The position numbers were made by a program, and so were the translations under genes. DNA of 64,000 nucleotides from positions 1 to 64,000 of the forward strand of contig NZ_JASBRN010000057.1 in assembly GCF_030149505.1 (NCBI RefSeq), written 5' to 3'. Origin of the DNA: Nocardioides sp. (GTDB lineage: Bacteria > Actinomycetota > Actinomycetes > Propionibacteriales > Nocardioidaceae). Below are positions 1 to 10,401 of this stretch, one piece after another (position 1 is the first letter of the stretch; each line of letters opens with the position of its first letter). The notes beneath the pieces were generated by a model. That model was not told where the DNA came from and searched no databases. It saw nothing but the letters and a program-made list of their open reading frames with translations.

Positions 1-12
1 ACTCTCCGTTGA
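1..12 (-). rRNA. 16S rRNA, extreme 5' edge (partial)
   Basis: Read on the minus strand the window ends in CAACGGAGAGT. In actinobacteria this sequence runs directly into TTTGATCCTGGCTCAG at the start of 16S rRNA. Only about a dozen bases around the mature 5' end can therefore be inside the window; the rest of the operon lies to the left. The rRNA-type leader and promoter immediately upstream support the call, but the gene itself cannot be verified here. Confidence 0.6.
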
Positions 13-270
13 AAAACAACACCACAACCACAAACGCGATCATGGAAAAAGAGATGCCTGACAGGAGACACTGACACCCAACCGATTCACACCGATCAGG
101 CAAATTGTCAGAATCATTGTCAAAGAAACCATCAACCAACCAAAACCCGAAAGTTCAGACCAGTCAACGGGGCATAACAAACTAATTCGTCGACTATGAC
201 ACACTGTTGAGTTCTCAAGAATCAGACGCACCGGGCCACTCGCCTTTCGGCTCGCATTCCCGCGCTGACT
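13..270 (-). promoter_or_regulatory. Pre-16S rRNA leader with boxA-like antitermination element
   Basis: This stretch is clearly less GC-rich than the rest of the window and has no credible gene. On the minus strand positions 218-200 read TTGAGAACTCAACAGTGTG, which resembles the conserved nut/boxA-like element of actinobacterial rRNA leaders. The element is followed by about 190 nt of T/G-rich leader before the 16S start. The likely role is Nus-factor antitermination and pre-rRNA processing. The 63-aa ORF drawn across it is a chance reading. Confidence 0.7.
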
Positions 271-276
271 TGTCCT

Positions 277-306
277 ACGTTAGCGGCTTGGTTTCTCGCG
301 GTGCAA
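277..306 (-). promoter_or_regulatory. rRNA operon promoter
   Basis: On the minus strand a -35 TTGCAC (306-301) is separated by 18 nt from a -10 TAACGT (282-277). Transcription would start near 270, upstream of the boxA-like leader. Both hexamers fit a housekeeping sigma factor. A second upstream promoter is common in rRNA operons, but I could not identify one. The rest of the space up to the oxidase stop at 491 holds no gene and only weak GC-rich hairpins. Confidence 0.55.
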
Positions 307-490
307 ATCCGCGCTTTTCCCTCGCCTTTCCCCATTGCTCCGCCTCCCAGTACTTCGGTGGCCGCTGTGGCGGACACACCGGTGACCGGGTGGTGATGGT
401 GCTGGGGTGGTCACCTCGGGGCCGGGAGCCCGGCCAGACCGGCCTTGCTCCCCGCCGCTCCCTGGCGACGAGAAGAACAGTAGACGACGC

Positions 491-1600
491 TCAGGGACTG
501 CACAAATCGGGGGGTGCCACGACGGTCCTGGCGCCCTGGAGGGAGCCGCAACCGGCCAGCTCCAGGGCCTCGAGCAGCTCCTCGGTGAGCGTGTCGAGGA
601 GCCCCGCGACTCCGGCGGCGCCGTCGCTGGCGAGCGCGTGCAGCGCCGGTCGACCCACGAGGACGGCGCGGGCACCCAGTCCCAGTGCGGTGAGCACGTC
701 GATGCCGGAGCGCACTCCCCCGTCGACGTACACCTCGGCCTCGGCTCCCACCGCGGCGACGACCTGGGGCAGGGCGGTGGCGGTGCTGACCACACGGTCG
801 AGCTGACGCCCCCCGTGGTTGGAGACCCACACGGCGGCGGCTCCGGCCTCCACGCAGCGGCGTGCGTCGTCGGGTCGCAGCACTCCCTTCACCACGACCG
901 GCAGCCCGCAGGTCTCGCGGATCCACGCCAGGTCCTCCGGGCGGAGGCCGCGGTGGTGGCGGTAGGCCGCTGGGTCGGTGAAGTTGATGCGGTGCCAGGA
1001 GAGGTCGATGCCCTCCCAGTCCTCCTCCGCCGGCTCGTACTTCGTGCCGGGGAAGGGCGTGTCGACAGTGAGCGCCACGGCCCGGGCCCCTGCGGCGGCG
1101 GCGGCGCGCAGGACCGGGGCGGCCTGCTCGCGGTCCGGCGGGAGGTAGGCCTGCAGCCACCACACGGCGGCGGGGTCGACCGCCCGCGCGGCGGCGCCGA
1201 TCTCGTCGAGCAGGTGACCGGCGTTGCTGGACACGACGTGCACTGCGCCAGCCGCGGCCGCGCCCGCGGCCATCGCGAGCTCTCCGTCGGGGTGCGCGAC
1301 CCGCTGCAGCGACGTGGGCGCCACCCCGACGGGGGTGCGCACCGGCGTGCCCAGCACCGACGTGCGGGCGTCGGGGGCGTCCTCCCCGTGCAGGACCCGC
1401 GGCCACAGCCGCACCGAGCGCCACGCGTCGTGGGCCTCGTCCCGGGTCACGCCCTCGCGGGCGCCGGACTCCAGGTAGGCCCACATCGGTGCGGGGAGGA
1501 CGGCTCGCGCGCGCTCGGCCAGCTCGGCCTGCCACCCGCGACGGCAGGGGTCGGCCCACCCGGGCCGACCCGCGCGTGCTGCCCCCGGTGCCGGGCTCAT
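491..1600 (-). CDS. FMN-dependent alpha-hydroxy-acid oxidase/dehydrogenase
   Basis: A 369-aa member of the lactate/glycolate/mandelate oxidase TIM-barrel family, which oxidises a 2-hydroxy acid to the 2-keto acid using FMN. Visible family marks are GVAPTSLQR near the FMN site, the Lys in VVVKGV, the catalytic His-Gly-Gly-Arg in SNHGGRQLD and the phosphate-binding DGGVRSG and VGRP segments. The start is the ATG at 1600, which overlaps the tyrS stop as ATGA, so the two genes are probably co-transcribed and coupled. The ORF track extends this frame far upstream through tyrS; that extension is a shadow. Substrate (lactate or another hydroxy acid) cannot be decided. Confidence 0.87.
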   Translation of the reverse strand: MSPAPGAARAGRPGWADPCRRGWQAELAERARAVLPAPMWAYLESGAREGVTRDEAHDAWRSVRLWPRVLHGEDAPDARTSVLGTPVRTPVGVAPTSLQRVAHPDGELAMAAGAAAAGAVHVVSSNAGHLLDEIGAAARAVDPAAVWWLQAYLPPDREQAAPVLRAAAAAGARAVALTVDTPFPGTKYEPAEEDWEGIDLSWHRINFTDPAAYRHHRGLRPEDLAWIRETCGLPVVVKGVLRPDDARRCVEAGAAAVWVSNHGGRQLDRVVSTATALPQVVAAVGAEAEVYVDGGVRSGIDVLTALGLGARAVLVGRPALHALASDGAAGVAGLLDTLTEELLEALELAGCGSLQGARTVVAPPDLCSP

Positions 1601-2868
1601 GCCACCTCGACGCCCTTGAAGCTCTTCTTGCCCTTGCGCAGGACCAGCCACCTGCCACCGATGAGGTCCGACTCCGCCGGGACGGCCTCGGGGTCCTCGA
1701 CCCGCGTGTTGTTGAGGTAGGCCCCGCCCTCGCCGATCGTCCGGCGCGCCTCCCCCTTGCTCTTGGCCAGACCGGTCTCCACGAGCAGGTCGGTGATGGT
1801 CGGCAGGGCGCCCCGTTCGACCGTGACGGCGCCGGCCTCGCGCAGCGCCGCGCCCAGCGTGTCGGCGGAGAGGGTGCTCATGTCGCCGCCCCCGAACAGC
1901 GCGGCGGAGGCCGCCTGGATGCGGGCGGTCTCCGCAGGCCCGTGCACCAGCGTGGTCACGTGCTCGGCCAGCGCCTTCTGCCCGGCGCGCAGGAACGGCT
2001 TCTCGGCGTGCGTGGCCTCGAGCGCCTCGATCTCCTCGCGCGGCAGGAACGTGAAGATGCGCAGCAGCTCGCCCACCTTCTCGTCCTCGACGTTGAGCCA
2101 GAACTGGAAGAAGGAGTACGGCGAGAGCATCTCCGGGTCGAGCCACAGGGCGCCGCCCTCGGTCTTGCCGTACTTCGTGCCGTCCGCCTTGGTGATCAGC
2201 GGCGTCGCGAAGGCGTGCACGGAGTCGCCGGTCGCGCGACGGATCAGCTCCGCGCCGCCGGTGATGTTGCCCCACTGGTCGGAGCCGCCGAACTGCAGCG
2301 TGACCCCGTGCTCGCGGTAGAGGGAGAGGAAGTCCATCGACTGCAGCAGGACGTAGGAGAACTCGGTGTAGGAGATGCCTCCGGCCTCCAGCCTGCGCTT
2401 GACGGTCTCGCGCGCCAGCATCCGGTTGACCGGGAAGTGCTTGCCGATGTCGCGCAGGAAGTCGATGGTCGACAGGCCCTGGGTCCAGTCCAGGTTGTTG
2501 ACCATGGTCGCGGCGTTCGCGCCCTCGAACGACAGGAACGGCTCGATCTGGCGGCGTACCCGGCCCACCCACTCCGAGACCGTGGCGGCGTCGTTGAGGG
2601 TGCGCTCCCCGGAGTCACGGGGGTCGCCGATCATGCCGGTCGCACCGCCCACCAGCGCGTACGGCGTGTGGCCCGCGTCCTGGAGCCGCTTGGCGGTCAG
2701 GATCTGCATCAGGTTGCCCAAGTGCAGGCTCGGCGCGGTCGGGTCGAAGCCCACGTAGAACCGCACGCTGCCCGACGTGAGCGCCTCGCGCAGGGCGTCG
2801 AGGTCCGTCGAGTGCGCGATGAGGCCGCGCCACTCGAGGTCGTCGAGGAGGGTGGGGTCGAGGGACAC
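1597..2868 (-). CDS. tyrS: Tyrosyl-tRNA synthetase
   Basis: A 423-aa class I aminoacyl-tRNA synthetase that charges tRNA-Tyr. The HIGH-type motif is HLGN at residues 49-52, the KMSKS-type loop is KYGKT within TKADGTKYGKTEGG, and the C-terminus (KSKGEARRTI...) is an S4 RNA-binding domain. The length is normal for bacterial TyrRS. I chose the GTG at 2868 because the protein then begins at the family N-terminus (LLDDLEWRGLIA) and an AAGG sits about 7 nt upstream. The longer ORF-track start adds 52 low-complexity residues. The downstream oxidase overlaps its stop. Confidence 0.95.
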   Translation of the reverse strand: MSLDPTLLDDLEWRGLIAHSTDLDALREALTSGSVRFYVGFDPTAPSLHLGNLMQILTAKRLQDAGHTPYALVGGATGMIGDPRDSGERTLNDAATVSEWVGRVRRQIEPFLSFEGANAATMVNNLDWTQGLSTIDFLRDIGKHFPVNRMLARETVKRRLEAGGISYTEFSYVLLQSMDFLSLYREHGVTLQFGGSDQWGNITGGAELIRRATGDSVHAFATPLITKADGTKYGKTEGGALWLDPEMLSPYSFFQFWLNVEDEKVGELLRIFTFLPREEIEALEATHAEKPFLRAGQKALAEHVTTLVHGPAETARIQAASAALFGGGDMSTLSADTLGAALREAGAVTVERGALPTITDLLVETGLAKSKGEARRTIGEGGAYLNNTRVEDPEAVPAESDLIGGRWLVLRKGKKSFKGVEVA

Positions 2869-3025
2869 CGTGCCGCCTTCCGTCCGCGGGCCGGGAGCCC
2901 GGCCGTCGTCATGGGTGCGCCGCCCGGGAGCGGGCGCGCGGTCCAAGCCTGCCTCATGACCACGTCGCACACCCATCGGGTTCCGCCCACCCGCACGAGG
3001 GAGCAGTGCCCCGCACCGGTGCACC

Positions 3026-3031
3026 TATCCT
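3026..3031 (+). promoter_or_regulatory. -10 element of the Ser/Thr kinase gene
   Basis: TATCCT lies 24 nt upstream of the kinase start and places transcription near 3038. A strong AGGAGGTG ribosome-binding site follows at 3041-3048. No convincing -35 is visible. The 187-nt gap with tyrS is a divergent promoter region. Confidence 0.45.
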
Positions 3032-3055
3032 GACGGGCTGAGGAGGTGCCCATCA

Positions 3056-4594
3056 GTGATCGCTGGCAGGTACTCGCTGGACCGTGAGCTCGGCCGGGGC
3101 GGCATGGGCGCCGTCTGGCTGGGTCGCGACGAGGTGCTCGGACGCGAGGTCGCGGTCAAGCGGCTGGGGCTGGCCCCGGGCGCCGAGAGCCCCGACCTCG
3201 AGCGGGCCGAGCGGGAGGCCAGGCTCGCGGCACGGCTCAGCCACCCCCACGTCGTCGCGGTCTACGACCTCGTGGACGAGGAGGAGCAGCAGTACCTCGT
3301 CATGGAGTACGTCGAGGGCACCAACCTCTCCGGACTGCTGCGCGCCCGCGGACCGCTGCTGCCCGACGCCGCCGCGGCCCTGCTCGGCCAGGCCGCCGAC
3401 GCACTGGCCGCCGCGCACGAGGCCGGCATCGTCCACCGTGACGTCAAGCCGTCCAACATGCTGGTGGGCGAGGACGGGCAGCTGAAGCTGTCGGACTTCG
3501 GGATCGCCCGCGCCGACGCCGACGCCTCCCTCACCCAGACCGGCCTGGTCACGGGATCGCCCGCCTACCTCGCGCCCGAGGTCGCCTCGGGCGGCACGGC
3601 CACCGACGCCAGCGACGTCTGGTCGCTGGGGGCCTCGCTCTTCCACGCGCTGACCGGCCACCCGCCGTACGAGGTCACCGACAACGTGCTCGGCGCGCTC
3701 TTCCGGATCGTGCACGAGGAGCCGCCGCGGGTCCCCGACCCGGGCTGGTTGGGGCCGGTCCTGGAGGCGACGATGCACCGCGACCCGGCCGCGCGCTGGT
3801 CGATGGCGCAGGTGCGCGACTTCCTGCTCGAGGGGCCGAGCACCGTCGGCGGGGCCGCCGGCCTGCCGGCGGGCGCCGAGGACACCGCGGCCCTGCCCGC
3901 TGCCGAGGCGGTCCGCGCGCCCGCGGCCGCCGGGGGCGGCCGGACCGAGGGGACCCAGGTCCTGTCCGCGGTGCCGGCCGTGACGACCGGCCCGCAGCCC
4001 GTGGTCGCGTCCCCCGACTCCCCCGACTCCCCCGTCTCCTCCGACTCCCCGGGCCAGCGCCGGGGCCGGCCTCCCGGCAGCGCCGCCGCCGCGACCGGCT
4101 CGCCGCAGCGTCGAGGGGGCCGGACGGTGCCGGTGCTGCTCGGCCTGGTGGCCGGCGCAGCCGTCATCGTCCTGGCGTTCGTGCTGGGCCAGGGCCGCGG
4201 CGACGACGACCCGCAGGAACCGACCGCGCCGGCTGCGGCCGGCCCGTCGCAGGAGGCCCCGAGCGAGCCGGAGCCGGTGACGGCCGAGGACCTGGAGCAG
4301 TTCGCGACGTCGTACGTCGAGACGGCGGTGGCCGACCCCGCGGCCGGCTTCGAGCTGCTCACCCCGCCGTACCAGGAGGCCAGCCAGGGGCTGGACGGCT
4401 ACACCGGCTTCTGGGGCGGCGTGCGCGAGGTGACGGGGTTCAACATCCGCGGCACCGACGCCGAGCAGGGCACCGTCACCTACGAGTACTCCTACGTGCT
4501 GGGCAACGGGCAGCGACGCACCGACGTGGTCGAGCTGACCCTGGAGCAGCAGCCCGACGGCTCGCTGCTCATCGCCGGCGCGCGCACCATCTGA
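3056..4594 (+). CDS. Membrane-anchored serine/threonine protein kinase (PknB-like, no PASTA)
   Basis: A 512-aa Hanks-type kinase that phosphorylates Ser/Thr residues. The catalytic domain fills about residues 5-260: glycine loop GRGGMGAVW (13-21), ATP-binding Lys35 in VAVK, catalytic Asp129 in HRDVKPSN, DFGIA, and APE of the activation segment. A low-complexity Pro/Ser linker with repeated DSPDSP follows. One transmembrane helix spans about 358-378, then a roughly 130-residue extracellular domain resembling small NTF2-like domains rather than PASTA repeats. Start is GTG 3056 behind a near-perfect AGGAGGTG. Signal and substrates are unknown; the neighbouring hybrid histidine kinase could belong to the same sensory locus, which is inference. 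Confidence 0.92.
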   Translation: MIAGRYSLDRELGRGGMGAVWLGRDEVLGREVAVKRLGLAPGAESPDLERAEREARLAARLSHPHVVAVYDLVDEEEQQYLVMEYVEGTNLSGLLRARGPLLPDAAAALLGQAADALAAAHEAGIVHRDVKPSNMLVGEDGQLKLSDFGIARADADASLTQTGLVTGSPAYLAPEVASGGTATDASDVWSLGASLFHALTGHPPYEVTDNVLGALFRIVHEEPPRVPDPGWLGPVLEATMHRDPAARWSMAQVRDFLLEGPSTVGGAAGLPAGAEDTAALPAAEAVRAPAAAGGGRTEGTQVLSAVPAVTTGPQPVVASPDSPDSPVSSDSPGQRRGRPPGSAAAATGSPQRRGGRTVPVLLGLVAGAAVIVLAFVLGQGRGDDDPQEPTAPAAAGPSQEAPSEPEPVTAEDLEQFATSYVETAVADPAAGFELLTPPYQEASQGLDGYTGFWGGVREVTGFNIRGTDAEQGTVTYEYSYVLGNGQRRTDVVELTLEQQPDGSLLIAGARTI

Positions 4595-4680
4595 GCCTCC
4601 TCCCGAGGCCCCTGGCTGACGAGCTGACAGGGACGCGCCGGGCCTTTGCCCGACCTGGCCCTCGGCCGCTCGCCAGCCCC

Positions 4681-4686
4681 TAGGGT
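4681..4686 (+). promoter_or_regulatory. -10 element of the hybrid histidine kinase gene
   Basis: TAGGGT sits inside the extended ORF that starts at TTG 4646. Transcription would begin near 4693, downstream of that TTG. This supports the GTG at 4727, which has a GGGAGGTGGG ribosome-binding site. Confidence 0.45.
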
Positions 4687-4726
4687 GGGCAGCACGGGAT
4701 CGGCAGCGTGGCCGGGGAGGTGGGAC

Positions 4727-7978
<3,252 letters not shown>

Positions 7979-8005
7979 CCAGGCAGGCCGCGCGGCAGCC
8001 ACGCC

Positions 8006-9664
8006 TCAGTCGAGGGTGGCCTCCTCGGCCGTGACGCTGTCCACCTGCTCCTCGGTCGGCGGCGCGGTCGGGTCGACCGGGTCGTAGGCGCAGGAGTTCG
8101 CGGTGTTCTTGGGGCGTGCGGGGTCGTCCTTCTTGCGGCGCTGCTCGGGCGGGTCGATGGCCTTGGCGACGGTCTCGCGGAGGTAGTCGAAGTCGGGGTC
8201 GCCGGAGAAGAAGGCCTCGCTGGTGCGGAAGACGACCGAGCGGACCTTGGCGTCCTTCATCTTCAGCGCCAGCCCGGCGAAGGCCGGCAGCAGCCGCTGC
8301 GGGATGTCGGAGTAGACGACGTCCTTGCCTGCCGCGGCCAGCGCGGTGTAGCGGCGCAGCAGGGTGATCGGGTCGGCAGCCTCGATCATCGCCGCCACGG
8401 CGCACCGCTGGCGGTCCATCCGCTCGTAGTCGTCGCTGCCGTAGCGACCGCGGGCGAACCACAGCGCCCGGAAGCCGTCGAGCTCCTGGTCGGGGCCGGG
8501 CTCGATCCAGCCGGTCGGTGGGATGCCGGCGTCGGTGTTGCCGTTGATCGCGACGCGGGTGTTGACGTTGACGGTGATCCCGCCGATGGCGTCGACGATC
8601 TCCTGGAAGCCCGCGAGGTTGACCAGGACGTAGTAGTCGACGTCGAGGCCCAGGCTGCCGCCGACCGCCTGCTTGAGGGCGTCGGCGCCCTCGTTGGTGC
8701 TCTGGCCCAGCACGCCGGGGTGCAGGTCGGGGACCACCTTGTAGATCGCGTTGAGCATCGAGGAGCCCGGGTCGCCGGGCAGCGTGAAGCCCGTCGGGTA
8801 GAGGTCGCGGAGCGGGCTGTCCTCGGGGAACTGGGCGTTGACCATGTTGCGCGGCAGGCTGAAGAGCAGGGTCTTGCCCGTGAGGGTGTCGATGCTGGCG
8901 AGGATGACGGTGTCGGTGCGGACACCGTCGCGCCCCTCTCCCCCGTCACCGCCGAGGAGCAGGACGTTGACCCGGTCGCGGCCGCCCCAGGGGTCCTCGG
9001 CGGTCACGTCGCGCGGGATCGTGGAGGTGGTGTTGTCGCTGAAGACGGTCTCCACCAGGTCCGCCTGGACGGTGGCGTAGCGTGCGGCGACCGCGAACGG
9101 CGCACCGACCACCCCCACCAGGGCCAGCACGAAGGCGTGGCCGACCAGGGTCGTCCACGGGCGGCGCTGGGTGGGTCGCACCTGGCGGTAGGTCAGGTAG
9201 ACCACCACGGCCCACACGGCCAGGGCGGCGACGATGACGCCGGCCGCGACCTTCAGCCGGGTCGGGTCCAGGGCGAGGTCGAGCGCCGCGTCGAGGTCGC
9301 GGGCGGCGTACCAGCCAGCGAAGCCGGCCAGCGCGAGGGTCGGCAGGAGCACCAGCACGCCGAGCAGGCGACGGCCCGTCCACAGGAAGCCGCTGCCGGG
9401 CACGAGGGCGCCCAGCAGGGTGACGGCGAGCGTGCCGGGCAGGCCGGCGGCGCGGCGCCAGGGACGCCGTCGCGCCCGGTGACCGACGGGACGCGAGGGG
9501 ACCATCGGCGCGGCCCCGTCCGGCGCCACCGCTGCCGGCAGCGCCTGGGCTCGCCCGAGGGCGCTGGCCTTGCGGGCCGCCCGGGACTGACGAGGGGTGG
9601 TGGCGCGACGACGGCCGGTGCGTGGGGCCCGGGGCTCCGGGGCGCGGTCGGCCGGCTCGGTCAC
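8006..9664 (-). CDS. LytR-CpsA-Psr (LCP) family cell-wall glycopolymer ligase
   Basis: A 552-aa membrane protein. LCP enzymes transfer lipid-linked glycopolymers such as teichoic acids or arabinogalactan onto peptidoglycan. A basic disordered N-terminus (about 1-65) precedes four predicted helices (LAVTLLGALVPG, LLGVLVLLPTLALAG, VIVAALAVWAVVVYL, FVLALVGVVGA). The external LCP domain occupies about 210-430, with NVLLLGGDGG, the Arg/Asp motif RTDTVILASID, LPRNM and the conserved RYGSDDYERMDRQ. A disordered acidic tail follows. Start GTG 9664 has GAGG 5 nt upstream. It converges with the hybrid kinase, whose stop is only 27 nt away. Confidence 0.9.
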   Translation of the reverse strand: MTEPADRAPEPRAPRTGRRRATTPRQSRAARKASALGRAQALPAAVAPDGAAPMVPSRPVGHRARRRPWRRAAGLPGTLAVTLLGALVPGSGFLWTGRRLLGVLVLLPTLALAGFAGWYAARDLDAALDLALDPTRLKVAAGVIVAALAVWAVVVYLTYRQVRPTQRRPWTTLVGHAFVLALVGVVGAPFAVAARYATVQADLVETVFSDNTTSTIPRDVTAEDPWGGRDRVNVLLLGGDGGEGRDGVRTDTVILASIDTLTGKTLLFSLPRNMVNAQFPEDSPLRDLYPTGFTLPGDPGSSMLNAIYKVVPDLHPGVLGQSTNEGADALKQAVGGSLGLDVDYYVLVNLAGFQEIVDAIGGITVNVNTRVAINGNTDAGIPPTGWIEPGPDQELDGFRALWFARGRYGSDDYERMDRQRCAVAAMIEAADPITLLRRYTALAAAGKDVVYSDIPQRLLPAFAGLALKMKDAKVRSVVFRTSEAFFSGDPDFDYLRETVAKAIDPPEQRRKKDDPARPKNTANSCAYDPVDPTAPPTEEQVDSVTAEEATLD

Positions 9665-9718
9665 GGAAACCTCATGAGGGAAGGGCGGAGCGCTGGCCGG
9701 GTCAGCCCACGCGCGGCG

Positions 9719-9724
9719 AAAATA
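9719..9724 (-). promoter_or_regulatory. -10 element of the LCP gene
   Basis: TATTTT on the minus strand lies directly against the stop codon of the upstream sulfotransferase-like gene. This suggests the LCP gene has its own promoter in the 60-nt gap. Confidence 0.35.
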
Positions 9725-10315
9725 TCACCCGATCGAGCGGTAGAGCGTGAGGTCGGCGGCGTACGCCTCCTCGATCAGCGCCCGCGTCGAAGCGCTGACC
9801 TCGTGCTCGCGGGGCGGGGAGACGTTGCGCTGGGGCAGCCGGACCTTCTTCTTGCCGACCTTGCCACGCATCCACTCGAACGCGACCTCGAGGTCGTCGT
9901 AGCGCCAGAGCCGATCCACGCCCAGGTGGCCGTCCTCGCCGGTGACGTAGTCGGTCTGCGGGCGCAACCGGATCTCTCCGCTCACGACGCGTCCGACGAA
10001 CTCGTCGAAGCCCAGGTCGCCGACATAGCTGCGCTTGCCGGCGATCCCGGGCCGGGACCGGTAGCGCCACCACGACGCCAGCCACGAGACCGGCTCGCGC
10101 AGGAGGGCGGTCACCTCGTAGTCGGAGCGGGCGTAGCCGTGCTCGGCGAGCAGCGGCACGAAGCGCGCCTCGAACTCCCGGGCGGTCACGTGCTTCAGCG
10201 ACGGCGGGCCGGAGGTGACCAGCTGCGCGTGCTTGGTGAAGGCGGCCTCGAGGGCGGTCGACCCGGACTTCGGCACCGCGAGGACGACGAACCCGTGCTT
10301 GGGGACGGCCAGCAT
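9725..10315 (-). CDS. Small sulfotransferase-family protein
   Basis: A 196-aa protein with the two PAPS-binding signatures of cytosolic-type sulfotransferases: VAVPKSGSTALE near the N-terminus (5'-phosphosulfate loop) and REPVSWLASWWRY (3'-phosphate binding, about 90-103). The enzyme would transfer sulfate from PAPS to an acceptor that cannot be predicted. The ATG at 10315 is preceded by AGGA at 7 nt. The long ORF-track version starts inside the penicillin-acylase gene and is an extension artefact. It shares strand with the LCP gene, so a surface-glycan substrate is possible but unproven. Confidence 0.75.
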   Translation of the reverse strand: MLAVPKHGFVVLAVPKSGSTALEAAFTKHAQLVTSGPPSLKHVTAREFEARFVPLLAEHGYARSDYEVTALLREPVSWLASWWRYRSRPGIAGKRSYVGDLGFDEFVGRVVSGEIRLRPQTDYVTGEDGHLGVDRLWRYDDLEVAFEWMRGKVGKKKVRLPQRNVSPPREHEVSASTRALIEEAYAADLTLYRSIG

Positions 10316-10355
10316 GGGCGCATCCTGCCAGCGCAAGGTGAACAGGTCCCGGCCG

Positions 10356-10379
10356 ACCCTGCCCCACCCCGGGCAGGGT
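10356..10379 (-). terminator. GC-rich hairpin between penicillin acylase and sulfotransferase genes
   Basis: ACCCTGCCC and GGGCAGGGT form a perfect 9-bp stem with a 6-nt loop in the 86-nt gap downstream of the acylase stop. There is no U-run, so it is only a terminator-like or processing structure. Confidence 0.4.
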
Positions 10380-10401
10380 GCGGCGGGCCGGCCGGTAGGA
10401 C

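Noticed and set aside
40-231. 63-aa minus-strand ORF in the rRNA leader
   Set aside because: Lies in the untranslated pre-rRNA leader, with no ribosome-binding site and no family resemblance.
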